Assembly: GCF_014207445.1 (NCBI RefSeq)
Contig: NZ_JACHEM010000005.1
Span: 310,001-374,000, forward strand
Direction: 5' to 3'
DNA length: 64,000 nucleotides
DNA from: Streptomyces candidus
Lineage (GTDB): Bacteria > Actinomycetota > Actinomycetes > Streptomycetales > Streptomycetaceae
Numbering within the stretch: position 1 is the first letter of the stretch; each line of letters begins with the position of its first letter. Positions 36,331 to 45,247 of this stretch are shown here, piece by piece. The translations under genes were made by a program, and so were the position numbers. Below the pieces are notes generated by a model. It had not been told where the DNA came from. It ran no database searches and worked only from the letters and a program-made list of their open reading frames with translations.

Positions 36331-39300
36331 ATGGCCGGTTTTACCCACCTGCATGCCGCCTCCGGGTTCTCGGCCCGCTACGGCGCCGCCCACCCCGAAG
36401 CGCTGGTCCGTGCGGCTGCCGACCGCGGTATGGGTGCCCTGGCGCTGACCGACCGCGACACCGTCACCGGCGCGGTGCGCTTCGCCAAAGCCGCGGCCGC
36501 GTCCGGGGTGCGCCCGCTGTTCGGTGTCGACGTCGCCGTACAGCCCCACACCCCCGCCACCCGTGGCTCCGGGCCCCGGCGCCGTACGCCGGTGCGCGGC
36601 GGCGCGCACGTGGCCGAGGCCCCGCTGCGCATCACCCTGCTCGCGCGGAACGCCGGCGGGTGGGCCCGGCTGTGCCGCCTGGTGTCGGCCGCGCACGCCC
36701 TCCCCAGTGGTCCGCCGGTGGTCACGCACGAGGCGTTCGCCGAACACGGTGTCGGGGGCCTGGTGGCGTTGTTCGGCCCGGTCTCGGAGCCGGTGCGTGC
36801 GCTGTCGGGCGGGCGTCCGGACCGGGCGCAGCAGTTGCTTGCCCCGTGGCGGGCACTGTTCGGCGCGAACCTGCGCCTGGAGGTCCTGTCGTACGGGGTA
36901 CAGGGCACCGGGCCCGGTTCGGTGCGCCTGGCGGCTCGTACGGTGCAGCTCGCCGACCACCTCCGGGTACCCGCCGTGCTGACCAATGCGGCCCGGTACG
37001 CCGATCCCGCCCAGCACCGGCTCGCCGATGTCCTGGACGCTGCCCGGCTGCTGCGGCCCATCGACCGGCGCCGCCTGGATACGGGGGAGCGGTGGCTCAA
37101 GGGCTCCGCCGACATGGCCGCCATCGCTGCCCGGATCGCCGAGGCGGCAGGCGAGGGCGCCGAGCGGGCGGACCGGCTGCTGGCAGAGACCGCCGCGGTC
37201 GCCGACAGCTGTGCCCTGGACCCGGTCGCCGACCTGGGGCTCGGCAAGCCGCATTTCCCCGAGCCCCAGGTGGTCGGCGCCGGCACCGGGCCGGGTGCGG
37301 CGGCCGCGCTGCTGCGCGAGCGCGCGGAAGCCGGTCTCGCCCGCCGGGGCCTCGACCGCGTCCCGGCCGCGGTGGAGCGTCTTGCGGAGGAGCTGCGGGT
37401 CATCACCAAGCTGGGCTTCGAGCCCTACTTCCTTGCCGTCGCCCAAGTCGTCGCGGACGTGCGGGAGATGGGAATCCGGGTCGCCGCCCGCGGCTCCGGT
37501 GCGGGGTCGATGGCCTGCCATGCCCTGCACCTCGCCACCGCCAACCCCCTCGAACACAACCTGCTCTTCGAACGGTTCCTCTCCGAGCGGCGCACCTCGC
37601 TGCCCGACATCGACGTCGACGTGGAGTCCGCCCGCCGCCTGGAGGTCTACGACCGCATCTTCGAACGCTTCGGCCCCGAGCGGGTCGCGGTCACCGGCAT
37701 GCCCGAGACCTACCGCGCCCGCCACGCCCTCCGCGACACCGGCCTCGCCCTGGGGATCGCCCCGCAACAGGTCGACCGGATCGCCAAGTCCTTCCCTCAC
37801 ATCCGCGCCTGCGACATCACCGGCGCCCTCGCGGAACTCCCCGAGCTGCGTGAATTGCGGGAGGAGGCGGCGTCGGGCCGGTTCGGGCCGCTCTTCGACG
37901 TCGCGGAGGGCCTGGACAGGCTGCCGCGCGGCATGGCCATGCACCCCTGCGGCGTCATCATCACCGACGCCACCCTGCTGGACCGGCTCCCCGTCCAGCC
38001 GACCCCGGGCGGGCAGTACCCGATGGTCCAGGCCGACAAGCACGACGTCGAAGACCTCGGCCTGATCAAGCTGGACGTCCTCGGCGTGCGGATGCAGTCC
38101 TCCATGGCCCACGCCGTGAACGAGATCGCCCGCACCACCGGCCGCCGCATCGACCTCGACGACCCCGCCCAGGTGCCCCTGGACGACTTCTTCGCGTTCA
38201 AGATGATCCAGGCCTCCGACACCGTCGGCATGTTCCAGCTCGAATCACCCGGCCAGCAGGACCTCCTGGGCCGGCTCCAGCCCCGCGACCCGCAGGACGT
38301 CATCGCCGACATCAGCCTCTTCCGCCCCGGCCCGATGGCCGGCGGCATGCCCGCCGCCTACATCGCCGCCCGCCACGGCGCCGCCCCCGCATACCCCCAC
38401 CCCGACCTCGAACCCGTCCTCGCCGACACCTACGGCGTCACGATCTGGCACGAGCAGGTCATCGACATGTTCGCCGTACTGACCGGCTGCGACCGCGCCC
38501 TGGCCGAAATCGCCCGCCGCGCCCTCGTCGACAAGAACCGGCTTCCCCACGTCCGCACCTGGTTCTTCGACCGAGCGAGCGAGAACGGCTACGCCCGCGG
38601 AGTGCTGGAGGAGGTGTGGGCGGTGATCGAGGGGTTCGGCGCGTACGGGTTCTGCCGCGCCCACGCGGTCGCCTTCGCCGTCCCCGCCCTCCAGTCCGCC
38701 TGGCTCAAGGCCCACTACCCCGCCGCCCTCTACGCCGGACTCCTGGAGCACGACCCGGGGATGTGGCCGATGCGGGTCATCGTCTCGGACGCCCGCCGCC
38801 ACAACGTCCCCGTCCTCAACGTGGACATCAACCGCTCCGCAGCCGCCCACCAGCTGGAGCAGGTCGCCGACGGCACCTGGGGGGTACGGATGTCGCTGTC
38901 GTCGGTGAAGGGGATCACCGAGGACGACGTCCACCGCATCGTCGCCGGGCAGCCCTACGCGGGGCTCCCCGATCTGTGGGAGCGTGCCCGCCCCGCCCGC
39001 CCCACCACGGAACGCCTCGTGGAGGTCGGCGCGCTGGACAGCGTGCGCGGATCCCAGTCCCGACGCGACCTGCTGCTCCAGGTCGGCGAGCTCCACCACC
39101 AGACCCGCACCCGGCAGGCCGAAGGCCAGCTCCCCCTCGACGGCCTGACCACGGCCACCGATCCCTCCGGGCTGCCGGAGATGACCGCCCGCGAGGCCCT
39201 CGGCGCCGAGCTGGAGGTCCTCAAGGTCGACGTCACCCAGCACCTGATGGACCACCACCACCGCCTCCTGCGCGAAGTCGGCGCCACCGACGCCGCCCAT

Positions 39301-39780
39301 CTCAAGGCATTGCGCACCGGCCAACACGTCCTCGTCGCCGGGGTCCGCGCCTCGACCCAGACACCGCCCATCCCCTCCGGCAAGCGCATCATCTTCGTCA
39401 CCCTCGAAGACGGCTCCGGCCTCGTCGACCTCGCCTTCTTCGAGGACTCCCACGAGGCCTGCGCCCATACCGTCTTCCACTCCGGGCTCCTCCTCGTACG
39501 CGGCACCATTCAGGAACGCGGACCACGGCGCACCGTGGTCGGCTCGATGGTCTGGGACCTCGACACCCTCGCCGACGCCCGCCGCGACGGCGGCCCCGAG
39601 GCCGTCCTCCACCTCCTCGGCCGCCGGGGGACCAGCCCCACCCCCGCCCAGCCGCACCGCACCCTTCCCAACGGCACCGCCGGCGCGCGCCTCCACCCCT
39701 GGGCGGACCTCCAGCCCGCCGGCACCCGCTCCGCAGACCTGACCGCCTACGGCCACCGCAGCCCCGGGAGCCCAGGATGA
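36331..39780 (+). CDS. dnaE2: Error-prone DNA polymerase DnaE2 (C-family)
   Basis: A 1149-residue C-family polymerase of the DnaE2/ImuC type. The PHP domain starts FTHLHAASGFSARYG and FGVDVAV. Palm catalytic aspartates are in TSLPDIDVDVE. The finger region has MQSSMAHAVNEI and the loop with LFRPGPMAGGMP. A helix-hairpin-helix and an OB domain (HVLVAGVRASTQTPPIPSGK, VTLEDGSGLVDLAFF) end the protein. It performs damage-induced mutagenic bypass. ATG 36331 was chosen because the PHP homology starts there. Stop and next start overlap (ATGA), so it is coupled to the Y-family-like gene. Confidence 0.96.
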   Translation: MAGFTHLHAASGFSARYGAAHPEALVRAAADRGMGALALTDRDTVTGAVRFAKAAAASGVRPLFGVDVAVQPHTPATRGSGPRRRTPVRGGAHVAEAPLRITLLARNAGGWARLCRLVSAAHALPSGPPVVTHEAFAEHGVGGLVALFGPVSEPVRALSGGRPDRAQQLLAPWRALFGANLRLEVLSYGVQGTGPGSVRLAARTVQLADHLRVPAVLTNAARYADPAQHRLADVLDAARLLRPIDRRRLDTGERWLKGSADMAAIAARIAEAAGEGAERADRLLAETAAVADSCALDPVADLGLGKPHFPEPQVVGAGTGPGAAAALLRERAEAGLARRGLDRVPAAVERLAEELRVITKLGFEPYFLAVAQVVADVREMGIRVAARGSGAGSMACHALHLATANPLEHNLLFERFLSERRTSLPDIDVDVESARRLEVYDRIFERFGPERVAVTGMPETYRARHALRDTGLALGIAPQQVDRIAKSFPHIRACDITGALAELPELRELREEAASGRFGPLFDVAEGLDRLPRGMAMHPCGVIITDATLLDRLPVQPTPGGQYPMVQADKHDVEDLGLIKLDVLGVRMQSSMAHAVNEIARTTGRRIDLDDPAQVPLDDFFAFKMIQASDTVGMFQLESPGQQDLLGRLQPRDPQDVIADISLFRPGPMAGGMPAAYIAARHGAAPAYPHPDLEPVLADTYGVTIWHEQVIDMFAVLTGCDRALAEIARRALVDKNRLPHVRTWFFDRASENGYARGVLEEVWAVIEGFGAYGFCRAHAVAFAVPALQSAWLKAHYPAALYAGLLEHDPGMWPMRVIVSDARRHNVPVLNVDINRSAAAHQLEQVADGTWGVRMSLSSVKGITEDDVHRIVAGQPYAGLPDLWERARPARPTTERLVEVGALDSVRGSQSRRDLLLQVGELHHQTRTRQAEGQLPLDGLTTATDPSGLPEMTAREALGAELEVLKVDVTQHLMDHHHRLLREVGATDAAHLKALRTGQHVLVAGVRASTQTPPIPSGKRIIFVTLEDGSGLVDLAFFEDSHEACAHTVFHSGLLLVRGTIQERGPRRTVVGSMVWDLDTLADARRDGGPEAVLHLLGRRGTSPTPAQPHRTLPNGTAGARLHPWADLQPAGTRSADLTAYGHRSPGSPG

Positions 39781-40841
39781 CCACCACGACGACTGCCGTC
39801 CGCGAACGGCACATCCTGCGCGTCCACTTCCACCTGGCCACCGAGGACCCCGACCTCTACGACGCACTCCTCGATGTCCTGACCACCCTCACCCCGCTCG
39901 TCCAGCGGCTCCCTCCGTCGGCCGCCGACCTCGACGTGACCGGCTCGTTGCGGCTGTTCGACTGCGACGCGGCCGCCTTGGGCCGACTGCTGCAGGTCAG
40001 GGTGATGGCCCTGCACGGCGTGACCACCAGCATCGGCGCGGCACCCAACCGGATGCTCGCCGCCATGGCCGCCGACGCCACCCCGCCAGGCGACCTCACC
40101 ACCCTCCCCGCCGAACCCGACGCCCTCACCCGCTTCCTGCGCCCGCGCCCGGTCGCCGCCCTGCCGGGCATCGGCCCGGCAACCGCCCGCACCTTGAACA
40201 AGCACGGCATCCACCACCTCGGCACCCTCGCCGACACCCCCCTCCTCACCCTCCAACGCCTCCTGGGCACCGCCCAAGGACGCCAGCTCCACGAACGCGC
40301 CCACGGCCAGGACCCGCGCCCCGTCACCGTCCAGGCCCCCGCCCCGTCCCTCAGCGCCACCCACCCGTACGACCACGACGAACTCGACCCCGCCGCCCAC
40401 CGGAGGACGTTGCTGGCCCTGACCGAAGACCTCGGGCTGCGCCTGCGCACCACCGGGCAGATCGCCACGACCCTCGTTCTGACCGTGCGCTACGCCGACC
40501 GCACGACCACCACCCGCAGCCGCACCCTCACCGAACCCACCCACCACAGCCCGGCCCTCGCCGCCGCCGCCCACGACCTCTACACCCGCCTGGGACTCCA
40601 ACGCGCCCGCGTCCGCGCCCTCACCCTCCGCGCAGAGGGCCTGCTCACGGCACAGGACGCAACCCGCCAACTGTCACTGGACCCGGACGACGACCGGACC
40701 CGCGCGGCGGAGGCCGCCGCCGACCGCGTCCGCGCCCGCTTCGGACCCACCGCCGCAGTACCCGCCGCACTGGCACGACCCGACCGCACCACGTCGCCCC
40801 GCCTACGGGCCGACGCCAGGAAAAAGGAGCAACGGAGATGA
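39777..40841 (+). CDS. Y-family polymerase-like protein lacking catalytic residues (ImuB-like)
   Basis: A 354-residue DinB/UmuC-fold protein. It begins HILRVHFHLATEDP, where an active Pol IV has the first catalytic Asp. The second site is PPSAADLDVTG, where I-D-E-A-F-L-D-V would carry the catalytic Asp-Glu. Only about 37 residues separate these, against about 95 in Pol IV, so the finger domain is largely missing. The thumb helix-hairpin-helix (ALPGIGPATARTLNKHGIHH) and the little finger domain are intact. It is therefore probably a non-catalytic scaffold like mycobacterial ImuB, coupling DnaE2 to the replication clamp. ATGA overlaps at both ends support tight coupling. Confidence 0.8.
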   Translation: MTTTTTAVRERHILRVHFHLATEDPDLYDALLDVLTTLTPLVQRLPPSAADLDVTGSLRLFDCDAAALGRLLQVRVMALHGVTTSIGAAPNRMLAAMAADATPPGDLTTLPAEPDALTRFLRPRPVAALPGIGPATARTLNKHGIHHLGTLADTPLLTLQRLLGTAQGRQLHERAHGQDPRPVTVQAPAPSLSATHPYDHDELDPAAHRRTLLALTEDLGLRLRTTGQIATTLVLTVRYADRTTTTRSRTLTEPTHHSPALAAAAHDLYTRLGLQRARVRALTLRAEGLLTAQDATRQLSLDPDDDRTRAAEAAADRVRARFGPTAAVPAALARPDRTTSPRLRADARKKEQRR

Positions 40842-41092
40842 GCAGAAGCCGCATCCGTGCGCATACCCTCCCGCACGCCCGCCACGACGGTGCCACCTAC
40901 GGCACCCGCTACGAGGCGGAGTTCGCCGCCCTCGCAGCCTCCCACCGGGGCCGCCCCACCACTGACATCGTGCCGCTGCTGCGCCGTGCGGCCGACCGGG
41001 CGCTGTTGGGCTTCGCGCCCGCCGATCTCCAGGAGCAGGCACAGGCCATCAGCTCCGGCGCCCCCTGCCGGCTGCGCATCACTCTCCCGTGA
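40838..41092 (+). CDS. Small third protein of the dnaE2 operon, unknown function
   Basis: An 84-residue protein starting MSRSRIRAHTLPHARHDGAT, with a helix-rich middle (YEAEFAALAASHRGR, IVPLLRRAADRALLGFAPAD). It is translationally coupled to the Y-family-like gene (ATGA 40838-40841) and ends at a hexamer repeat array. No family recognised. Constant coupling in a mutasome operon suggests an accessory or regulatory role; it is not an ImuA-type RecA-like protein, being far too short. Confidence 0.65.
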   Translation: MSRSRIRAHTLPHARHDGATYGTRYEAEFAALAASHRGRPTTDIVPLLRRAADRALLGFAPADLQEQAQAISSGAPCRLRITLP

Positions 41093-41136
41093 CCGTGACC
41101 GTGACCGTGACCGGGACCGTGACCGTGACCGGGACC
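41091..41136. repeat. GACCGT/GACCGG hexamer array at the operon end
   Basis: About 7.7 copies of GACCGT with two GACCGG variants start within the stop codon of the 84-residue protein gene (TGA 41090-41092). It may be a slippage hotspot. No coding role is needed, since the array lies after the stop. Confidence 0.85.
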
Positions 41137-41205
41137 AGCCCACCCGCCTTGCAGGAGGGGCACCCGTAGACCCGTAGCGGCGCAGCCCCTCGCCGGGGCC
41201 GGGCG

Positions 41206-42165
41206 TCACAGGTGCTCGGGGGCCAGGTCCGGCCGCAGGCGGTGCCAGACCGGCTGGCGCAAAAGGCCGGCGCGGGTGCGGGTGGCGTAACGGACCTCCC
41301 CGACCAGGCGCGGCAGGACCCAGCGGGCCGCGGGCACGGGCGGGAGCGTGGTGAAGGGGCAGTCGTCGACGGCGGCGACCGTCAGCAGGCGCGCCAGTTC
41401 GGCGCGCTCGCGTTCCGACCAGCCGGTGCCCACGCTCCCCGCGTACCGCAGCCCGCCGTCCTCCAGGCGTTCCCCGACCAGCACCGCGCCCGGCAGTGGT
41501 GAGGCGGAGCCCCGTACCGGCACCCAGCCGCCGATCATGCAGTCCGCGGTCCGCAGGTGCCGCAGCTTGATCCACGCACGGGAGCGGACACCGGGCTCGT
41601 ACCGTGAGTCGGTCCGTTTGAGGACGACCCCTTCCAGGCCGTGTTCGCGGGTCAGCGCGAAGGCCTCCCGGGCGTGCCCGGTCACCGCGGCCGGAGTCGA
41701 CCAGTGGGCCGCGTGCAGGGCGAGCGCCTCCAGGAGCCGGCGTCGCTCGGCATGGGGGAGGTGGGTCAGGTCGCGGCCGTCCAGGTGCAGGGCGTCGAAG
41801 AGGACCAGGTGTGCGGGGATCCGGGCGGCGAGGCGGGCCGCCTTCGCCGGAGCTGCGGACAGGCCCATACGGGACTGCAGGCGCTCGAAGTCCGGACGGC
41901 CCTGCTCGTCGAGGGCGATGAGCTCGCCGTCCAGCACCGCCGGCACTCCACCCAGTGCCCCGCCCAGGGGGCGGAGTTCGGGATACGCGGCCGTGACCGC
42001 GGCCCCCGAGCGGGAGCGCAGCACCAGCGTGCCGTCGCCCGGCAGGTACACCACCGCACGCTGCCCGTCGTACTTGGTCTCCGCACTCCACAGATGCTCC
42101 GCGGACGGGGCGGGAAGCGTACCGGGGGTGGCGAGCATCGGGGCGATCCGCGGCAGGGTGACCAT
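41206..42165 (-). CDS. ATP-dependent DNA ligase
   Basis: A 319-residue adenylation-plus-OB-domain ligase of the small LigC type. Motif I with the adenylated Lys is ETKYDGQRA; motif IV is GLEGVVLKR; the DGELIALDEQG and WIKLR motifs are also clear. No nuclease or polymerase (LigD-type) domains. Likely role in repair or end joining. It faces the mutasome operon convergently across the hexamer array. ATG 42165 follows a Gly/Trp-rich upstream frame that is not family-like. Confidence 0.93.
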   Translation of the reverse strand: MVTLPRIAPMLATPGTLPAPSAEHLWSAETKYDGQRAVVYLPGDGTLVLRSRSGAAVTAAYPELRPLGGALGGVPAVLDGELIALDEQGRPDFERLQSRMGLSAAPAKAARLAARIPAHLVLFDALHLDGRDLTHLPHAERRRLLEALALHAAHWSTPAAVTGHAREAFALTREHGLEGVVLKRTDSRYEPGVRSRAWIKLRHLRTADCMIGGWVPVRGSASPLPGAVLVGERLEDGGLRYAGSVGTGWSERERAELARLLTVAAVDDCPFTTLPPVPAARWVLPRLVGEVRYATRTRAGLLRQPVWHRLRPDLAPEHL

Positions 42166-42438
42166 GCTCCAGCCCTGGCCCGCCGCCGCCCCGTTCACAC
42201 GTATCGTCCGCGGGTGCCGTCCATTCGGCCCCGCCTGCGCCACCGGGAGCTGCCGGTCGTGCAGAGGACCGGCGGCGGGCCCGTCGGCAGGCCCGAGGGC
42301 TCCGGAACCCAGGCTTCGTCCCCCGTGCGAGCTACGGCGAGGTGTCCACCGTGAGGTGACGATCTTCGGCCGTCGGATCCGTAGCGTCCGGTGCAGTCCG
42401 CGGCACTCCGGCCACGGCCCCGACCAAGGAGTTCCCTC

Positions 42439-43275
42439 GTGCGGTTTGTCCGGCAGTTGCTCGCCGTCATAGCGGTGTACGCCATCGGCGGAGGTGCGGT
42501 CAACGCGGTGAAGGACAACGACTGGCTCACGCTCGTCGTCGGCCTTGCGGCGGCCGCGTTCGCGGTGCTCGTGTACGGGTGGGTGGTACGGCGCACCGAG
42601 CACCGGCCGGCCCTGGACGTGGCCCGGGAAGGCGCCGCCGCCGGGACCGGCCGGGGAATGCTGATCGGCCTCGGGATGTTCGCGGCCGTCATCGCGATCC
42701 TCCGCACCGCCGGGCACTACGAGATCGACGGCCTGGGCTCGCCGTCCGGGGCGATGGGCCTGATCGGATTCATGGCCGCCGTCTCCGTGGCGGAGGAAGT
42801 GGTCTACCGCGGCGTCCTGTTCCGGATCATCGAGGAGCGGACCGGTACGTATCCCGCCCTGGCGCTGACCGGCGTCGTGTTCGGCCTCTCGCATCTGCTG
42901 AACGAGAACGCGACCCTCTGGGGCGCCGCCGCCATCGCCATCGAGGCCGGCTTCATGCTCGCCGCGGCGTACGCCGCCACCCGCACCCTGTGGTTCCCGA
43001 TCGGCCTGCACTTCGGCTGGAACTTCGCCGCGGCCGGCATCTTCAGCACCGAGGTGTCCGGCAGCGGCGCCAACCGGGGGCTGCTGGACACCTCGGCCTC
43101 GGGACCCGAACTGCTCACCGGCGGCGGGTTCGGACCGGAGGGCAGCGTGTACGCGGTGGGCTTCGGGGTGCTGCTGACCATCGCGTTCCTGTGGCTGGCC
43201 CGCCGGCGCGGAAACATCGTGCCCCGCTCCCGGCGTGCCGCACATGCCGACTCCGTAGCTACACTTCCCCGGTGA
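42439..43275 (+). CDS. CPBP-family intramembrane metalloprotease
   Basis: A 278-residue membrane protein of the CAAX/CPBP (Abi) type. The catalytic motifs are EE-x3-R in VSVAEEVVYRGV, a conserved His in FGLSHLLNE, and HFGWNF near the end. About eight membrane helices. GTG 42439 has AAGGAG seven bases upstream. Its TGA overlaps the histidine kinase ATG by one base (TGATG), so translational coupling is probable. In this context it could process a signal or the sensor itself. Confidence 0.9.
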   Translation: MRFVRQLLAVIAVYAIGGGAVNAVKDNDWLTLVVGLAAAAFAVLVYGWVVRRTEHRPALDVAREGAAAGTGRGMLIGLGMFAAVIAILRTAGHYEIDGLGSPSGAMGLIGFMAAVSVAEEVVYRGVLFRIIEERTGTYPALALTGVVFGLSHLLNENATLWGAAAIAIEAGFMLAAAYAATRTLWFPIGLHFGWNFAAAGIFSTEVSGSGANRGLLDTSASGPELLTGGGFGPEGSVYAVGFGVLLTIAFLWLARRRGNIVPRSRRAAHADSVATLPR

Positions 43276-44438
43276 TGGATCGCCGGCGGGTTACGGAGCT
43301 GTGGCACCGGCTCGACGTCACGGTCCGGGACCTCCCGCTCGGGGTGCTGCTCCTCATCGCGTCGCTCCTGCCGGCGCTCCGCGGCAACGGGACGGAGATC
43401 GGCGGCCTGCCCACCCAGCCCCTGGACGCGCTGGGCGGCGTGGCGCTCGCGCTTCAGTGCCTGCCGCTCGCGCTGCGCCGGCGGTGGCCGCTCGCCTGCC
43501 TCGCCCTGGTCCCGGTCGGGTTCGCCGTCGACCAACTCAACGGCTACCACCTGCTCGCGGGCACCGCGCTGCCCCTGGCGCTGATGAGCGCGGGCTCCCA
43601 CCTGGAGCGGTACCGGCGCGTCACCCTGCTCGCCCTGTCCGCGGCGTACGTGCCACTGGCGGTCGTGCTGCACCGGCGCGGTCCGGGCGAACCGCCGGGC
43701 GAGTTCGTGTCGTTCTACCTGGTCCTGGCCCTCGCGTGGGGCGTCGGCGTGTGGCTGCGCTCGGCCCGGACGGCGGAGGCCGAACGCCGGGACCGCGTCG
43801 CCGAGGACGCCCGCAATGCCGAACGAGCACGCATCGCACGTGAGTTGCACGACGTGGTGACCCACCACGTGACGGCGATGGTCGTCCAGGCCGAGGCGGC
43901 ACGCTACTTGACAGCCGTGCCCGACCGACTGGACCAGACCCTGACCGCCGTCAGCGACACCGGCCGACGGGCCATCACCGACCTGCGGCACCTGCTCGAC
44001 CTGCTCGACCCGGACGACGGCACCGGCCGCCGCACCGAGGGCAGGACGCCACCCGTCGGCAGACTGCTCACACTGGTCGAGCAGACGCGGCGGGCCGGGC
44101 AGCCGGTGGAGTTCACCGAGGAGGGAACACCGGCGTCGTCGACCGGCAGCGCCGACCTCGTGGCCTACCGCGTGGTGCAGGAGGCTCTGACCAATGTCCT
44201 CAAGCACGACCGCGGAAGCCGCACCGCGGTCCTGGTGCACCACGGCGAACGGGAGATCACCGTGGAGGTCGGCACGGACGGCTCGGGTGCGCGGACCGGG
44301 TCCCCCGGCGGCAGCGGGCGGGGCCTGGCGGGCCTGCGCGAGCGGGTCGACGTCCTGGGCGGTGACTTCAGCGCGGTCCAGCGGGAGGGCGGCGGCTTCG
44401 TCGTCCGGGCCCGGATCCCCGCGGGGGGCCGGTCATGA
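43275..44438 (+). CDS. Sensor histidine kinase, NarL-type (HPK7)
   Basis: A 387-residue histidine kinase. Four to five N-terminal membrane helices (about 20-165) lead to a coiled segment (AEAERRDRVAEDARNAERAR). The DHp H-box is IARELHDVVTHHVTAMVVQ, with the phosphorylated His in ELHD. The ATPase domain contains VVQEALTNVLKHD and GSGRGLAGLRERV. Starts at the ATG overlapping the CPBP stop; its TGA overlaps the regulator ATG. Signal unknown. Confidence 0.94.
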   Translation: MDRRRVTELWHRLDVTVRDLPLGVLLLIASLLPALRGNGTEIGGLPTQPLDALGGVALALQCLPLALRRRWPLACLALVPVGFAVDQLNGYHLLAGTALPLALMSAGSHLERYRRVTLLALSAAYVPLAVVLHRRGPGEPPGEFVSFYLVLALAWGVGVWLRSARTAEAERRDRVAEDARNAERARIARELHDVVTHHVTAMVVQAEAARYLTAVPDRLDQTLTAVSDTGRRAITDLRHLLDLLDPDDGTGRRTEGRTPPVGRLLTLVEQTRRAGQPVEFTEEGTPASSTGSADLVAYRVVQEALTNVLKHDRGSRTAVLVHHGEREITVEVGTDGSGARTGSPGGSGRGLAGLRERVDVLGGDFSAVQREGGGFVVRARIPAGGRS

Positions 44439-45091
44439 CGCCGGTACGGGTCCTGGTCTGTGACGACCAGGTCCTGATCCGCACGGGTCTGGCGACGATC
44501 ATTGACGCCCAGCCCGACCTGGAGGTGGCGGGCGAGTGCGGGGACGGGCGGAGCGCGGTCGACCTCGCCGCCGAACTGCGCCCGGACGTCGTGGTGATGG
44601 ACATACGCATGCCGGTGCTCGACGGCATCGAGGCCACCCGTCTGCTGGCCGGTGCCGGGGTGGCACATCCCGTCAAGGTGCTGGTCGTGACGACGTTCAA
44701 CCTGGACGAGTACGTCTACGAGGCGCTGCGCGCCGGAGCCAGCGGCTTCCTGCTCAAGGATGCGCCGCCGGACCGGCTGCTGCACGGCATCCGGACCGTG
44801 GCCACGGGTGCGGCTCTGCTGGACCCCGAGGTGACGCGGCGCCTCGTGGGCCGGTACGCCGCCCGGATCCGGCCCACCGGGGGCACCCCGCACGACCTCC
44901 CGCTGACCCCCCGGGAGACAGAGGTCCTCCGGCTCATCGCGGACGGCTTCTCCAACAGCGAGATCGCCGCCGCGCTCGTGATCAGCCCCGAGACCGTCAA
45001 GACCTTCGTGTCCCGCATCCTCGCCAAACTGGGCCTGCGCGACCGCGTTCAAGCGGTTGTCTACGCCTACCGCCACGGACTGGTGACCTGA
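44435..45091 (+). CDS. LuxR-type response regulator
   Basis: A 218-residue NarL/FixJ regulator. The receiver domain has phosphoacceptor Asp in PDVVVMDIRMPVLDG, VVTTFNLDEYVYEALRAG and the conserved Lys in FLLKDAP. The C-terminal LuxR helix-turn-helix reads LTPRETEVLRLIADGFSNSE, then SPETVKTFVSRILAKLGLRD. Forms a cognate pair with the preceding kinase (ATGA overlap). Targets unknown; the divergent or upstream protease gene is a candidate. Confidence 0.95.
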   Translation: MTPVRVLVCDDQVLIRTGLATIIDAQPDLEVAGECGDGRSAVDLAAELRPDVVVMDIRMPVLDGIEATRLLAGAGVAHPVKVLVVTTFNLDEYVYEALRAGASGFLLKDAPPDRLLHGIRTVATGAALLDPEVTRRLVGRYAARIRPTGGTPHDLPLTPRETEVLRLIADGFSNSEIAAALVISPETVKTFVSRILAKLGLRDRVQAVVYAYRHGLVT

Positions 45092-45247
45092 CACGTCACG
45101 CACGGTGAAAGCCGGTACACACCGCCGCTTGCCCGCCGCGCCGCGCTGCCGGTGCGCGGGTTCGAGTGGCAAGGACGCGCAGCTTGACGAACGCCGCAAA
45201 AGGCGGCCGGGGGTCACGGGGCGTTGACCACTGGGGTGTTGAGAGCT

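Noticed and set aside
36172-39867. Long minus-strand open frames opposite dnaE2
   Set aside because: Composition-driven shadows; dnaE2 has all catalytic motifs in one frame on the plus strand.
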